This document shows, one piece after another, positions 22,092-34,141 of a DNA stretch of 64,000 nt. The position numbers were made by a program, and so were the translations under genes. Source of the stretch: Microstegium vimineum. Its lineage: Eukaryota > Streptophyta > Magnoliopsida > Poales > Poaceae. Where the stretch lies: the NCBI GenBank assembly GCA_022036555.1, contig CM039120.1:15391291-15455290 (forward strand), written 5' to 3'. Below the pieces are notes generated by a model. The model made no database searches. It was given only the letters and a program-made list of their open reading frames with translations, and was not told the DNA's origin. How positions within the stretch are numbered: the first letter of the stretch is position 1; every line of letters starts with the position of its first letter.

Positions 22092-22179
22092 GTGAGTCGA
22101 GACCGTGATGTAGTGTCCTTTCTCCGTACTCCCTTTATTTGGTGGTGACGACTTCGTACTGTTCGTCCTTTTTCTGCAG
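22092..22179 (+). other. Intron in the antisense ORF
   Basis: Exon sequence ...NFIEL is followed by GTGAGT at 22092; TTTCTGCAG ends at 22179 and the frame resumes with GALLRARH. Length is 88 bp and phase is 0. A second (24665-24717, 53 bp) and a third (25315-25411, 97 bp) intron restore the frame in the same manner. Confidence 0.75.
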
Positions 22180-22445
22180 GGGGCCCTCTTGAGGGCTCGC
22201 CACGTGCCCGCACCTCTTCCTGCTCCGTCGGTGCTCGGCGTGGCGGAGCTGGATTAGGAGGCCCTCGAGGAGGATGATGATGACGACGAGGACAGGCGCC
22301 CTCTATCGGAGGTGGTCCCTGCACTCCGAACGACGGGGCCGGTGCGTCAGCCGGTCGCGGTCGCGACCACTGTGGTGGCACCGACGAGAGTGCTCGGCGC
22401 GCATCTAGCCCCTGGTAGTTCTAGGGGCGGTGCTGCCGGCGGCAC

Positions 22446-23673
22446 TGTAGGGTTATGAGGTTGCTACTCTAGCCAGAAAACAAAATTTTTCTACCCCATA
22501 AACCAGGAACTAGTGCTAGTTATAGATCACGGGGTTACCACTAGACGCGCAGGTGCAGCGGAAGCGACTTGATGTAGTTGTGCGCGTCGCAGCAGTGCCG
22601 TGCAGTTGTGAGGTCGTCTGTCTCAACGTCTCCTTCTCGCGGTTCGTCCTTGTGCTCCAGATGCAGCACCTCCGAGGAATCCCACACGTGCAGGGAAGAA
22701 GTGTCACACCTCTGGACTGCTAGGTCCGCGAGGAGTACTAGGCGCGAGCATGGGGAGGGCGACGGCGGCTGCCAAAGAACGTAAGTATCTCGCCCCGCGC
22801 CCACCCCTTGCTTATATAGGCGTCCTAACAAGCTCCCGCGTTGGAGGCCCATTAGTAACCCTAAACCTAGTCTAATTCGGGTCCAACCCGAATTAGGCTT
22901 CAAGCCCCTTAAGCGTGCGGCCCTATGGGCTCACGCACACATAGACATGGCCCAAGTACTCTTACTCGACCAATAGTTGATAGTGGCCTCTAGCAAGGCG
23001 TGTCAACTCCTATGCATACGCTATGATCATATCAGACGAACCACCACAATACAATATACATGTTATTCCTTTGCCTCATGATATTTGGTTCAACTCGTGG
23101 GTTAACACTTAACCCAAGCACGGCCATGCATTTCATGATCTAATCATTTGAGTGATCCAGTGATATCTCTCTCATATGGAGAGTGGCAAATTTCATCTTG
23201 ATTGACTATGTCTCACAGCATGTTTCCAGACAAACCCGAAAGCTACCTTTATAACTACCCAGTCACGGAGTAGCGTTTGGTAGTCCTAGGGTAGGTCGTT
23301 TCACATCTTGAGTACATACGACAATCTCAGGTTTAAGGACATAACGTACACGATGTGTATAGAGACAATCTCATGTCGGGTCTGTCCAGCACCATGTCCT
23401 ACATGTGCCCACATTATTAGTTTGGCATCTCATGTCCATGACTTGTGAAACATAATCATCAACTAATAATGTTCTGATCTAATATTCATGTGCATTCTTG
23501 CACGAACTCCGATCAGGGACAACTTTTATAATAACCATACAAGTAAAAGAGTTTCACAAGCAATTCACATAATTGCTAATCGATACAAGTTGTCTTTAAT
23601 GGATATTCATAACATGTCATGGATACAAGGAATACATCATCTCTATGATTACCTCTAGGGCATATTCCCAACA
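22446..23673 (-). mobile_element. Solo LTR, BARE/Angela-like Ty1/copia, 1228 bp
   Basis: The minus strand starts TGTTGGGAATATGCCCTAGA, very close to the conserved start of BARE/Angela/RIRE1-type LTRs, and ends CCCTACA. It is flanked by the perfect duplication GGCAC (22441-22445 and 23674-23678). A TATATAAG box lies on the minus strand at 22811-22818. There is no internal region, so it is a solo LTR left by unequal recombination. It splits an exon of the antisense ORF. Confidence 0.9.
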
Positions 23674-25759
23674 GGCACTCCATCCAGTCCTCTTCCCGTC
23701 CTGCCGGCGAAAGGCGGGGGCGGCGAACTGAGCGGCGGCTCGGGATCCTCGAGCCGTGGCGCAATGGAGACGATGCGGAAGCAAGGTCGTGTCTTCTCTC
23801 CGCCTTAAATCTGCGCCGCACTAAGATCTTTTCCGCTTTATCAACATGGTACGATCGTTTGTGGCGTGAACGCGGGATGGAACTTGCAGGACCGCCGAGA
23901 GCCCCAACCATGAAGGCTGGAAGAAATTGCGCCAGGAGGCACCCCTGGTTGGTCCATGGCAGAGCGCTGCAGCCTTGGGAGCGGGTTCGCCGGACGCCGC
24001 CAGGGGCGGGAGTGGCCCGACACCGAACAATGCCGCCGCGATTGGCGTAGCGTCACGGGCGCCTGCTGGTGCTGGGCCCGCGGCTGCTGTGCCATTCTCC
24101 CCCCCGGAAGTGGTGGTCGTCGACGATTCCGAGGAGGAGGGTGGCCTGGATGCTGCGGTGGCCGTGGACGTCCGGGAAGCCCTGCCGGACGCGACGCTGG
24201 GAGAGGTAGCGGCGACTACCGGCGTGGGGGGAGACAGGCGCCTGGGCGGTCCCCCTCCCCGTGGCGGATTGCCTCGTAGAGCATTGATCCCCATGTCATT
24301 TACGGATGAGGAGTTGGCGTCCGCGCGTGCGTCGAAGGCCGTTCTCCCTCAGTCTGGTGCGGCCTCGTCGGGCGAGGCGGGCGGCGCCGGAGGAGGGATC
24401 ACTTCTGAGACCCTAAGTGGGCTTGGCGCCGACCGTCATGCCTTCGGGGATGATGACCCGGTCGCGTGGGTCAACCGGGAGAATCTGAGGGAAATAGTGT
24501 TCGTGCTGGACGATCGGCGCGAACTCCGGCACTGGCAACTTGTTGCGGGCTCTCGCCAGGAACACGGTCACCGCGTGCCGCGCGCGGTGGAGGAGCTCCA
24601 GAGATTGGTTGCTTCGCTTAACGACGACCTCTCTTACCACAACGATGTGAGGGGCCGTCTGAATGTAAGCGTCGTTCCTTCTGCATCAATCGACCTTCTG
24701 ACCTCCTTTTCACGCAGATATTGATGGCGACGAGCGCCGATAAGTCCGAATTCCTCCGCCGCGAGGTTGGGGGATGGGATCCCGAGTCGTGGATGGAAGC
24801 CAGGGACTCAGACGTGGGTGAGGTCCTCCTGACCACTCGCGTCCGAGTGGTCGAGTTGGAGGAGCAGCTGAAAGCCTCGGCGATGAGGGAAGAAGAAGCC
24901 TGGGCGTCGGTACGCCGGAACGCGACCGACGTCGAGCGGGTCGAACGGGACCGGGATGTTGCCTGTACTGGTGCTGAGGATATCCGCAAGATGCTGGCGG
25001 ACGAACGCGCGGCGCATCGGGCCGACATCGAGCGTCTGACGACTGAGCATGACACTGAGGCGGAAGCGCGACGTCAGGCCATCTCGGCGCGGAACTCCAT
25101 GGAGGAGGAGCGCGACGCCATGCGACGCCAGCGTGACGTCAGTCGTCAGGAGCGAGACGATGTCGCGGCCCGCTTCGAGCATCTGTCCAATCAGGCGCAC
25201 GAGCGCAACGCCGATCCCGATCGGAGGACTCTGGAGTTCTCCAATCAGGTCGGTGAGTTGACGACGGTGGCCTCACAGCTTCGCGCAGCTGTCACCGGTC
25301 TAGAGGGAGAGAACGTAGGTATGTCTTCTCTGTCTGTCCGTTTGTCTTGGCGCTGTGAAGTTTGTGTTTTAAGGGTTGAAGTCCTCCTTTCATGTCACCC
25401 CAGGGTTACAGGCCGGCGCACAGGAGGCGCAGGTGCTGCGTGAGGCAGTGCACGAGGTGTGCGACCTCTTCGGCGTGCAAGTTGTCGAGGGTGGTCCGGC
25501 AGCGGCCAGAACTCACGTCGGCCTGCTGTGGGAGCGGGGACAAGCGCGGATCCGGGTGGCACTACACATCGGGGTCCACTGCACGATGTCGATCACCGCC
25601 TGCCTCTACGACGCGGTGACTCCCACGCTTGTCAGTGATGGATACCCCCCGGACGCCCCGGAGGACCTGCTCGATCGGATCGAGGTAGACACGGAGGAGC
25701 CAGCGGCCGTCCTGGCCGCCAAGCTTGACGACGAGGTGTTCCCACCGCCGGAAGAATGA

Positions 25760-26351
25760 CCCTGTGTGGTCAGAGATCAGGGCCGAGGGCCCTTGTAACA
25801 ATACAATTTAAATTATCTTGTGATGTGCCCCCGAGGGGGCTTAAGACAACTTTGATAGCTCCTTAAGGAGCTTTTTCTATGTTTGTTTTCTTGTTGAATT
25901 TCGTATTTGCTTTTTTGCTTGGACTACTTGCCCAATTTTCTGTGGAAGAGTTTTAATCTGTTTGGACAGGCAGTTGGGTGGAGGCACTTGGCTCCGGAGA
26001 GCCAGAGTACCTCGCGGCCCTTTGGCATGGTCCGTTGAGATTTCTTCTCTTGGTGCAGGAAATCCGACTTTCGCTTAGCAGATCAGCAAAACAATTTTTT
26101 GAACGAAAAAGTTTTTGGAGTGAAAGACAGGGGGTGACCCCCTTCCCAGCTCTCGAGCGAGGTGTGTTCTGGCGCGCGCCGAGAGTGCACCTTGCTAAGC
26201 GGTCGGTCCGAGGGTTCCCGCATTTTTATTCCTCGAACGTTTTGCTCTTAAGAGAGGTTACATGCATATGTACATGATGACAAATATACTAGATAATAGT
26301 GAAGAAGGCGACATAGCTGTTGGTGTTGTGGGCGTCCGAGCTCTTCGCGCT
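25760..26351. other. Spacer between convergent antisense ORF and gag-protease
   Basis: The two coding blocks of the Tat-like element converge on this ~590-bp spacer. Autonomous Tat elements would have RT, RNase H and integrase between protease and the extra ORF; nothing of these is visible here. A direct repeat-like GAGGGGGC/CTTAAG segment near 25830-25870 is the only structure noted. Confidence 0.6.
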
Positions 26352-29293
26352 CTAGGGGTCAACGTCCATCTTGTCAGCGGCTTCAATCGCTGCCACCAGC
26401 TCCTCGCTGCATACCTCGGTCATGGCGTTTTTGCAGCAGTCCATCTCGCACTGGTATGCCGACTTGACGTCGGAGGAGACTGTGATGATGCCGAACGGCC
26501 CCGACATCTTGAGCTTCAGGTAAGTGTAGTTTTGGACGGCCATGAACTTCGCATAGCACGGCCTTCCCAAAACGGCGTGGTAGGTCCAACGATATGCCAT
26601 GACCTCGAAGGTAAGGTACTTGGTCCAGAAGTTGTCTGGCTCCCCGAACGTGACGGGCAGGTCGGTTTGCTCCAGAGGTACCGTTTGCCTTCCGGGAATG
26701 ATCCCCTAAAAGGGAGCCCCCGAGGGTCGGAGCTTTTCGCTACGTAGGCCGAGGGCCTCGAGGGCGTTGTATTACATGATGTTGAGGTTGTTGCCCCCGT
26801 CCATCAATACTTTGGTGAAGCGCACGCTCCCTATGATCGGATCCACGACGAGTGGATAATGGCCCGGTTGAGGAACATGGCTCGGATGGTCTTCTCGACC
26901 GAACGTGATGTCGGGTTCCGAACAGTCGAGGTATGCCGGCGTTGCCGGGCGACTGCGAAGACCTTGCGCCACTGCTTATTCTGCCGGCGCTTGCAGCTAT
27001 AGGCCTCCGGTCTTCCGAAGATCATGAGGCACTTTTTGACATGAGGGTAAGAATCTTCGCGACCCCCATCCCCGTCCTGGCCTTCTGACTTCTTTGGCTC
27101 GTCCTTGTCAGGAACGGTCTTGAAGTATCTAGCCATCATTTCACACTGATGGAGTGTGTGTTTGACCGGTCCGTTGTGATACGGGCACGGCTTTGTGAGC
27201 ATGTCGTCAAACTTGCCCACCTTCTTCCCGCCCTGGGGGCAGGGAGGCTTGCGGTCCGCCGCTGCGACTACATTGTCGCCGCCGCCACGCTGCGGCTTGC
27301 CTCTCCTTTTGTTCCTATTCTGAGCGCGGCTCGAGCCGCCTTCGCCAGCGGTCTCGACTTCCTTGCCCTTTCCCTTGTCTGGGTGGAAAATCGCACCGAC
27401 CGCCTCCTCTCCTGACGCATAGCTAGTGGCGATGTCGAGGAGTCGCTCAGTGGTGCAAGAGTTGCTGCGGCCCAGCTAGTGGACCAGCTTTTTGCAGGTG
27501 GTACCTGCGAGGAAAGCCCCGACCACGTCCGTGTCGGGCGCGGTCGGGAGCTTTGTGCATTGCTGGGAGAAGCGGGGGATGTATTCCCGGAGGGATTCGT
27601 CCGGCTTCTACCTACAGCTGCGGAGATCCCAGGGATTCCCTGGGCGCGTGTAGGTGCCTTCGAAATTCCCGAAAAAAGCCTTTCACAGGGATTCCCACCC
27701 ATCAATGGTGTTAGGAGGCAAGTGCTCGAGCCACGTGCGGGTCGAGTCCGAAAGGTGGAGAGGCAGCTTGCGGATGATGAAGTCGTCATCGTCCGCGCCG
27801 CCGGCCTGACAAGCAAGGCGGTAGTCGTCGAGCCAGAGCCTGGGGTTCGTTTCCCCGGAGTACCGGACGACGTTTGTTGGCTGTCGGAAAGGGTGCGGGA
27901 ATGGCGCGTGCCGGATGTGGCGGATGAATGCCAAGGGACCCGGGGGCTCCGGCGTGGGAGGTCGGTCCTCGTCGCTGTCGTACCGACCGCCACGTCGGAC
28001 GTGGTAACCGCGGCTTGCGTCGTCCTGCTTGGCGTGCTTACGCGCGTGGAGCATGTCGCGCACGTCGCGCTTCTCACCTACGCGAGCGTGCACCATCGGG
28101 CGCCGGTGTTCGGCCGGGTCGGGATCCGGGTGGACCGACCCATCGCGGTCGTTAGGAGCCACACCGGCCGGGGGGTCGGCGCTGAGCCCGCGTCTTCACG
28201 AAGCAGAGCTCTCGGTCTGTTGTTCCGCGGCCCGCTCCAGGAGGGTCTTCAGTTCGTCGTGGGCGAGCTTGCCATCTAGAGCATCTGGGATCGGAGGTTG
28301 CGGAGTAATGGCTTGCTCGCGTGAACTACGGCATGCCATGCTCATGGTTAATGATGCGGTGGTATACCGCCTGGGCCTGCCTATGGGCGCGGGGCTCTGC
28401 GGCGTCCCTGGTGGCTTCACGCTCAAGCTTCTCACGCTCAAACGTCACCCTCTACTAGCGCTTCGTGAGCTGCTGCTCCACGTTGCGGAGGTCACGAAGC
28501 TTCTGCTGCCAGGCCTCTGAGGACTGCGGATCGGGCCGTTGGTGAGGTACCGGAACACCTGTCTGGTCCTCGGGCGTGTGGTTGCCGTCTCCGTCTTCGT
28601 CCTCCTCGTTGACGTGGATGGGGTCGACCGCGACCATGGGTGGCGATGCATCGCACATGAAGCACTCATGGTCGTGGTCTTCGCTGGGACCGCTCGAGTC
28701 GGTGTCGAGCAGATAATCGCTGGCCTGGAGGAAGCCGCGTAGTGCCTCCTGATCCTCTAGGTCATCGAAGTCCAGGGGGTCGTCGCTCCCAAGGCTCGAG
28801 TTGGCGTAAGATTCAGCCTCGGGGCTCGAGGGAAGATTGGAGGTGGAACGAGAGTGGTGGGACGCGAGTCCCACTTGTTTTCCTTTTGCTAGGTCTGCGT
28901 GGAACCACGCGGCCACCATCTTCGCGTATGACGTGGCGGTATTCTTCATGCCGAAAGGCTGCACTTCCGAGACGGGCATTTCGTCACGTTGGCGAACGAA
29001 AAATAGAGGTTGTGCAGGGATTCCCGAGTCGGCTGGGGTCCCATGAGCATGTCGAGCCGACGCTCGAACTGAGGATAATTGGCCCACGGGACGGCCACCC
29101 CACGAGCGGTTTGTTCCCCGGAGGGAGACAGATGAAGGTGGGCCATGGAAGCGGCGATGGCGTCCATGGCTACCTCAAGAGATGTCGTAGGGCGATGGAG
29201 AGCCAGGTCGGTGTCCTGCCCGTGGCACTGGAAATCCAGGCTACCAAAACGAATGATGGTGCCCGGAGCGAAATGAACGTGGTGATCAGTCAT
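26352..29293 (-). pseudogene. Tat-like gag-protease, frameshifted
   Basis: Starting at 29293 the minus strand reads MTDHHVHFAPGT. After a frame change near 29000 comes an acidic stretch, and after another near 28450-28200 the gag core: RLWLDDYRLACQAGG with DDDFIIRKLPLHLSDSTRTW near 27790-27880. Stops occur near 27680. A knuckle-like CPYHNGPVKHTLHQC is encoded near 27120-27185. The protease follows in another frame with VPQPGHYPLVVDP and LMDGGNNLNIM (26772-26880), where DGG is the family form of the catalytic Asp motif, and AVLGRPCYAKFMAV (near 26560). The stop at 26352 ends the product and no RT follows. It would supply particle protein and protease only. Confidence 0.83.
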
Positions 29294-29326
29294 CCGAAAC
29301 TCGAAAATACGGGTGACACGCAAAGT

Positions 29327-29345
29327 CCCCCTACCTGGCGCCCCA
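29327..29345 (-). other. Primer-binding site of the Tat-like element
   Basis: The minus strand reads TGGGGCGCCAGGTAGGGGG immediately after the LTR end (29348). The GGCGCCAGGTAGGGG core is typical of the grass Tat branch. Its position fixes the LTR border and the element's orientation. Confidence 0.7.
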
Positions 29346-29347
29346 AC

Positions 29348-30379
29348 TATCGGTGTCTAAAATGGCGGGGTCTAAATGGCCAACGAGTAAATTTCTAAGC
29401 GTGTCAGAGTTCGTATGGTTGCGCTCGGAGAACACGGAGGTTTATACTGGTTCGGGCACGAACGGCCTACGTCCAGTGTGCTACGGGGTTGTATTACCAA
29501 GCGCGGAGAGCTCGTAGGGGGACCTACAAGCTTTGGTGAGAGAGGGGAGGCTGTCCCTAGGTCTTGTGCGTATGAGGTTCTTGGTTCTAGTGAGTGCTCG
29601 CGTGTGTGCGAGTTTGAGTGTGTGTGCATGAGTGTTGGAATGTCGAGAGAGCAAGATTGGGGGTCCATTCCCTCCCTTTATACGTAGGGAGAGATGGAGG
29701 AGTATAGTAGAGAGAGAGGGGGAGTGACGTGGGCCCAGCTTGGGCTGCTGCCGAAGGAAGCCTTTGTCTTCATCCTGTCTTCCTTCCTGAGGAAGATTGC
29801 GCCAGTAGACGCATGTCCGAGTCCTGTTCGTCCTTGTCGAGCTGTAGCCACACGCCTTGTGATCGGGAAACCTGTTGTTCCCCTTTCTGGGTATGGGCAA
29901 AGGTTGGTCGCACAGGATCAAGCACCCCCGCGTCCCATCATACAGGGCTTGATGACGCCCTAATCCTTGTTGGGCTGTCCGTCGGAGACATGGCGTGGAT
30001 ATCACGCACGGAAGTCGTCGGTTAGGCAGCACAGGACCCTGTACCGTAGGGTGAACAGAAGTGGGCATGGTGGCTCATGCCTTGAACCCCATCCCTGATG
30101 ACGGAGCGTACTATGGACCTTTTGACTATGTGGGCAAGTGCGCCCCAGGCTGTGCATGGCAATGAGACCTCCAAGGGCGAGGGTCATCACGGATGACGTT
30201 TGTCGGGCTCGGATGGGGCGGGAGAGCCCCTGAGGGTTGGCGGCGCCGCGGGCGATGCCACCTTGGCTCGGGCGAGGCGGAAAAGCCCCCGAGGGTTGAT
30301 GACATCACGGGAGACGCCACCTTGGCTCGGGCAAGGCGGAGGAGCCCCCGAGGGCAGATGACGTCACGGGCGACGCCAT
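29348..30379 (-). repeat. Right (5') LTR of the Tat-like element, first part
   Basis: Matches 17486-18520 of the left LTR with roughly 7% difference by eye. Its terminal TG has become TA on the plus strand (29348-29349). It stops at 30379 where the Athila-like element is inserted and resumes at 39757. A TATA box lies on the minus strand at 29676-29682. Confidence 0.9.
30375..30379. repeat. Target-site duplication gccat (left copy) of the Athila-like element
   Basis: GCCAT precedes TGTTGACGG; GCCAC (39757-39761) follows TCAACA. The uninterrupted repeat unit in this LTR reads GCCACC, so GCCAC is the original and the left copy has one substitution. Confidence 0.82.
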
Positions 30380-31976
30380 TGTTGACGGTAAATATGAGCC
30401 ATTTTGTCACCATCAAAATACCGTCAATATCCTTATATTCAAAGGAAAACAAGATTAACATGAACATATTATACCCAATAACTAGTTCCACATGTCCATG
30501 GAGTATTTCTTGCAAGACTACAGGAAATGGAGAGAAATGAGCTAGTGGGACCCACCATAGGGGGCTCGACCGACCAGCCTATGGGCCCACCAGCCATCCC
30601 AAGCATCCACATGGTAGGAGGGCCCACTTGTCATAGTAAGGGGGTCATTACACCCCTTGTGCAGGTCGGCCGACCTATAAATGTCACCCACCAAGATCTC
30701 TAGCCACTCCATGACATGCGGGCCATGATTCTAGAAGGTTGGCAGTGGTCCACATGTCATAGGGGGGTCGGCCGACCCACCCAAGGTGACTTGGCGGCCA
30801 CTGCTCTCTCCCACGCTGGCCATGATCCAGGAGAAGCACTCCCAAGTGATCCTCCACCCTTGGATCAACTTGTGCTTTTTCTAAACGGCTCATATTCACT
30901 TCACATGGATCCATGGGCCCACAAGAGTACAAACCAACGTCTAGAAGAAGTCCAACTCGTGCATACCCACTCCAAGACAGGTGGGCCATCTTCTAGAAGG
31001 ACTGGGGCGGTCCCACCACCCATAGGGGGGTCGGCCGAACCCCCCTAAGTCCTAGGGGCGCCCACCTCCTTTGCATGCCGCCATGCAAAGAAGCATATGC
31101 TCAATTATTCTCCACCCTTGATCTAAACGCGGTTTGGATCCAAGGGCTCTCATCACCCATCATGCGGATCGATGATGTGGCGGTGCAGTAGCCCCTACTC
31201 CACCCCTCCACTATAAATACCCCCTCACCCCCTCTCATTCAAGACACACCAAGGAGGAGCTACTCTCTCTACAAGGTGAAGCCCTGTTCTACTAGTAGCA
31301 TAGAAAATAGGGAGAGAGTGAGGAGGGTCTAGAGGAGAGCCGGGCCTGTCTGGCATCTTCTCCGAGCTGTACCTCAGCGGATGCGGTCTTCTCTTTTGTA
31401 AGTCTGCATTTGAGATTCTTTTATGGTAATTGATCTTTAGTTCTGGTAAAGTATTTACTTTAGTTGTTCATTGGTTCACCGCCCTTAAACTGGTGCTCTA
31501 ATCAATTTCACCGGATCCGGATTAGAGTAGTAAGATATAGTGTAGACGTGGCGTCTAGGCTATACGCTTACCTGTGTCTGCGGCTTGTCCAACGGTTTGT
31601 TTGTGGTACCTAGTAGGGGTGGCAGTCCTATCTAGGCTTTGATCCCACCATGTTCGGCCAAGTTCGTTAAACGTAGGCTTTCTTATGCTAGGTGGTTTAG
31701 CATCTTTCTCATCCCTTTCTGTTGCTAAGCGATCTAGTGGCCCGAAGTGAACAACCTTTGTATCTTACCTTACCTTGCTAGTTTCATAACCATAGAAGAT
31801 CCTCTCTACCCAACCTATCATAAACCCCTTGTGTCATCATAGGACGAACTTAGTTCTTTGTTAAGTACACTTCACGTTCCCTGTGGATTCGATACCCCTG
31901 GAATACTCTTGGGTGAAAGTTACCTTGACAGTCGTGTGCTTGCAGTTTATCCTTTGTGCCACAATTTGTGTCAACA
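30380..31976 (+). repeat. 5' LTR of the Athila-like element, 1597 bp
   Basis: It starts TGTTGACGG and ends TGTCAACA. The palindrome GGTCGGCCGACC is present at 30664-30675 and 30766-30777, with decayed copies near 30549 and 31027. A TATAAATA box is at 31212-31219. The R/U5 part is A+T-richer than U3. Confidence 0.93.
31212..31219 (+). promoter_or_regulatory. TATA box of the Athila-like 5' LTR
   Basis: TATAAATA within CCACTATAAATACCCC is conserved in the 3' LTR at 38991-38998. RNA would start about 30 bp downstream. Confidence 0.7.
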
Positions 31977-31983
31977 AGCTTTC

Positions 31984-32001
31984 TGGCGCCGTTGCCTGGC
32001 A
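31984..32001 (+). other. Primer-binding site of the Athila-like element
   Basis: TGGCGCCGTTGCCTGGCA begins seven bases after the LTR end. The TGGCGCCGTTGCC core is the form typical of Athila-type elements, usually assigned to tRNA-Asp. Confidence 0.75.
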
Positions 32002-32065
32002 ATGATAGCTGTTCTTAACATAGAATTGAGTCGCCCGTTTATCTTTTAATTTTATCATTCACATC

Positions 32066-34141
32066 ATGGATCAAACACCCCTCTTTCAATATGGGGCTCC
32101 AAAGGGTGCTAGTTTGGAGCCACCAAAATCATCCAAAGCTATTTTAGTTGTTCGCTATGAGCTTCGCCCTGCTTTCATAGCGATGGTTCAGGCACAACCT
32201 TTTTCTGGGGAGGAAGATGAAAACCCCTACACCCATTTATGTGAGTTTGAGCAATTGTGCTCATGTCTTCATATTCAAGGCATGACACGAGATACCCTGA
32301 AATGGAAGCTATTTCCATTCTCTTTGATGGGTGTAGCTAAACATTGGTATTCTCGACACGTAGGGAGTGTGCAAGGAGTCTGGGAGACCCTTCTAGCCAA
32401 ATTCTGCTTAGTTTTCTTCCCTGTCTCTAGAGTCGCTCATCTTCAAACGGAGGTCCTAGCTTTTAAGCAAAAATATAAGGAGCCTCTAGGTGCATCATGG
32501 GCCCATTTTACAGATCTTATCTCTTCAGGCCCCGATCTTGCTATACCCGAACATGTGCTCTTACAACATTTTTATCTCGGCCTTAGCAAGGATTCTGCAC
32601 AATTCCTTGATATAGCCTCTAGAGGAGCTTTCTTTCATTTATCCGCTAGTGAAGCAAGGTCTATTCTTGACAAAATCCTTGAGAACACCCCATACACTGG
32701 CATTCATGACGAACTCCCTGAGGAAGAAGAGGAAGCACCCCCCAAACAAGAAGAAGAAGTCTTGATAGCTGAATCACTACCAATCCAATCCCAAAATTTA
32801 GCTATCAATCCTGAGCCACAAATACCCCAAAGTCCAATTCCTCCAAAGTATGAAGAAATTCAACCTTTGGATTTCCCTTTTGAAATCGAGGATGATCTTT
32901 TCTCTGATTCCGATTTTGGAAACACCTCGAATTTCCCCGTTCAAAAGAAATCTTCTGGATCTTCTCCTCTAAACCTTCATTCTCCAAATCATCTAAAGGA
33001 AACAATCCAACAGCTCACATCCATCATGAGCAATGAATGGCTTAAGGAGGCTAAAACTTCATCCGAAGTAATTCGGATTATTTCTCCCTCCACAACCATT
33101 CGTTGTTTCATGAAAAGTGTTTCTTTAGATTCTCTTTACAATCCCACCGTTGGAGTGAGTATTATGTCTGATTCTCTAGCATATACTCTCTTCACGGGCA
33201 ATGAACCTTTGACTCCAAGTGACAAACTCCTCAAGACTCTGTCTGGAGAAGTCATCAAGAGTAATGGGATTGCACGCATGGTCCCAATCACAATCAACAA
33301 AATCGAGATTCTCTTGAACTTCTATATCTTTGAGATCTCGGATTTTGATCTTTTTATCGGCACCCCTTTGAAAAGCTTTTACAAGAAATCAAACATTCGG
33401 GGAGCCTTGACGTCAACCTCGGAAAGGAGTGAACCTTTCGTTCCCTTAACTCGATCTACCAATTCAAAAGTAGAATCGAATCCCGAGTGTCAGCCGATGG
33501 AGGAGGTAATGGTAGCCTTCCTTCAAGACTCTTCCGATCCAGATCTTGAAGATGATGCTCAACATTTAATCCAAGAAGAAGACAACTTGGATGAACCTAT
33601 AGATTTGAAGGAATCTGAAACACCACCTAAACCTCCCATCGAGCTCAAACCCCTTCCTTCTGGCCTCAAGTATTCTTTCCTAAATGGTGATAGAGAATCT
33701 CCCGTAATCATAAGTGACAAACTTTCTTCGGTGGAGACTCTTAAACTCCTCGCCATTCTGGAGAAACATCAATCCGTCTTAGGCTACTCTCTTCAAGATC
33801 CCATAGGGATTAGCCCTGCTCTTTGCACACATCGCATCCCTACCGATCATGAATCCATAACTTCTAGGGAGCCTCAAAGGAGGCTTAACAATGCGATGAG
33901 AGAGGTTGTGAAGAAAGAGGTCTTGAAACTCTTACATGCGGGCATAATCTACCATGTTCCTCATAGTGAGTGGGTTAGCCCCATGCAAGTAGTGCCTAAG
34001 AAAGGAGGAATGACGGTTGTGAAAAATGAGAAAAATGAGTTGATCCCTCAACGAACCGTCACGGGTTGGAGGATGTGCATAGATTACCGAAAACTCAACA
34101 AGGCTAAAGAAGAAAGATCACTTCCCGTTACCCTTCATTGA
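32066..34141 (+). pseudogene. Athila-like gag, protease-like domain and start of RT
   Basis: A 691-codon frame from ATG 32066. Residues about 35-215 are the gag core (QAQPFSGEEDENPYTHLCEF; LKWKLFPFSLMGVAKHWYS). An acidic Pro/Glu-rich linker follows (about 216-300). Residues about 350-450 occupy the protease position (LYNPTVGVSIMSDSLA ... DFDLFIGTPL), but the catalytic D-S/T-G triad is not there. No CCHC knuckle is seen. RT starts near residue 600 (EWVSPMQVVPKKGGMTVVKN; GWRMCIDYRKLNKA). The frame is lost right after this motif by a +1 shift near 34107-34116 and ends at 34141. The rest of pol continues in other frames. Confidence 0.9.

Larger units (their letters stand above)
21207..25759 (+). 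pseudogene. Antisense spliced ORF of the Tat lineage (putative gypsy-type transposon domain)
   Basis: This ORF runs opposite to gag. From ATG 21207 it reads EYEPALALVDAGMLHPEL, then, after a frame change near 21340, RGFGTPPSRFFRGILHHYG with LNPNSVLHLTAF, the signature of the family named putative gypsy type transposon (Pfam PF04195). The frame changes back near 21785. Stops at 21882 and about 22255 break it. Introns with good borders are at 22092-22179, 24665-24717 and 25315-25411, all phase 0. The later exons (24718-25314) are Glu/Arg-rich and probably coiled coil; the end, EVFPPPEE, precedes stop 25757. A solo LTR (22446-23673) interrupts the second exon. The function of this protein family is unknown. 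Retention of splice sites suggests it was once a real mRNA. Confidence 0.8.

Noticed and set aside
27268..28279. Long plus-strand (266 codons) and alternative minus-strand (269 codons) frames over the Tat-like gag
   Set aside because: The gag core is clearly in another minus-strand frame (28162-27683 and 27220-26831); these are shadows of a GC-rich gene.
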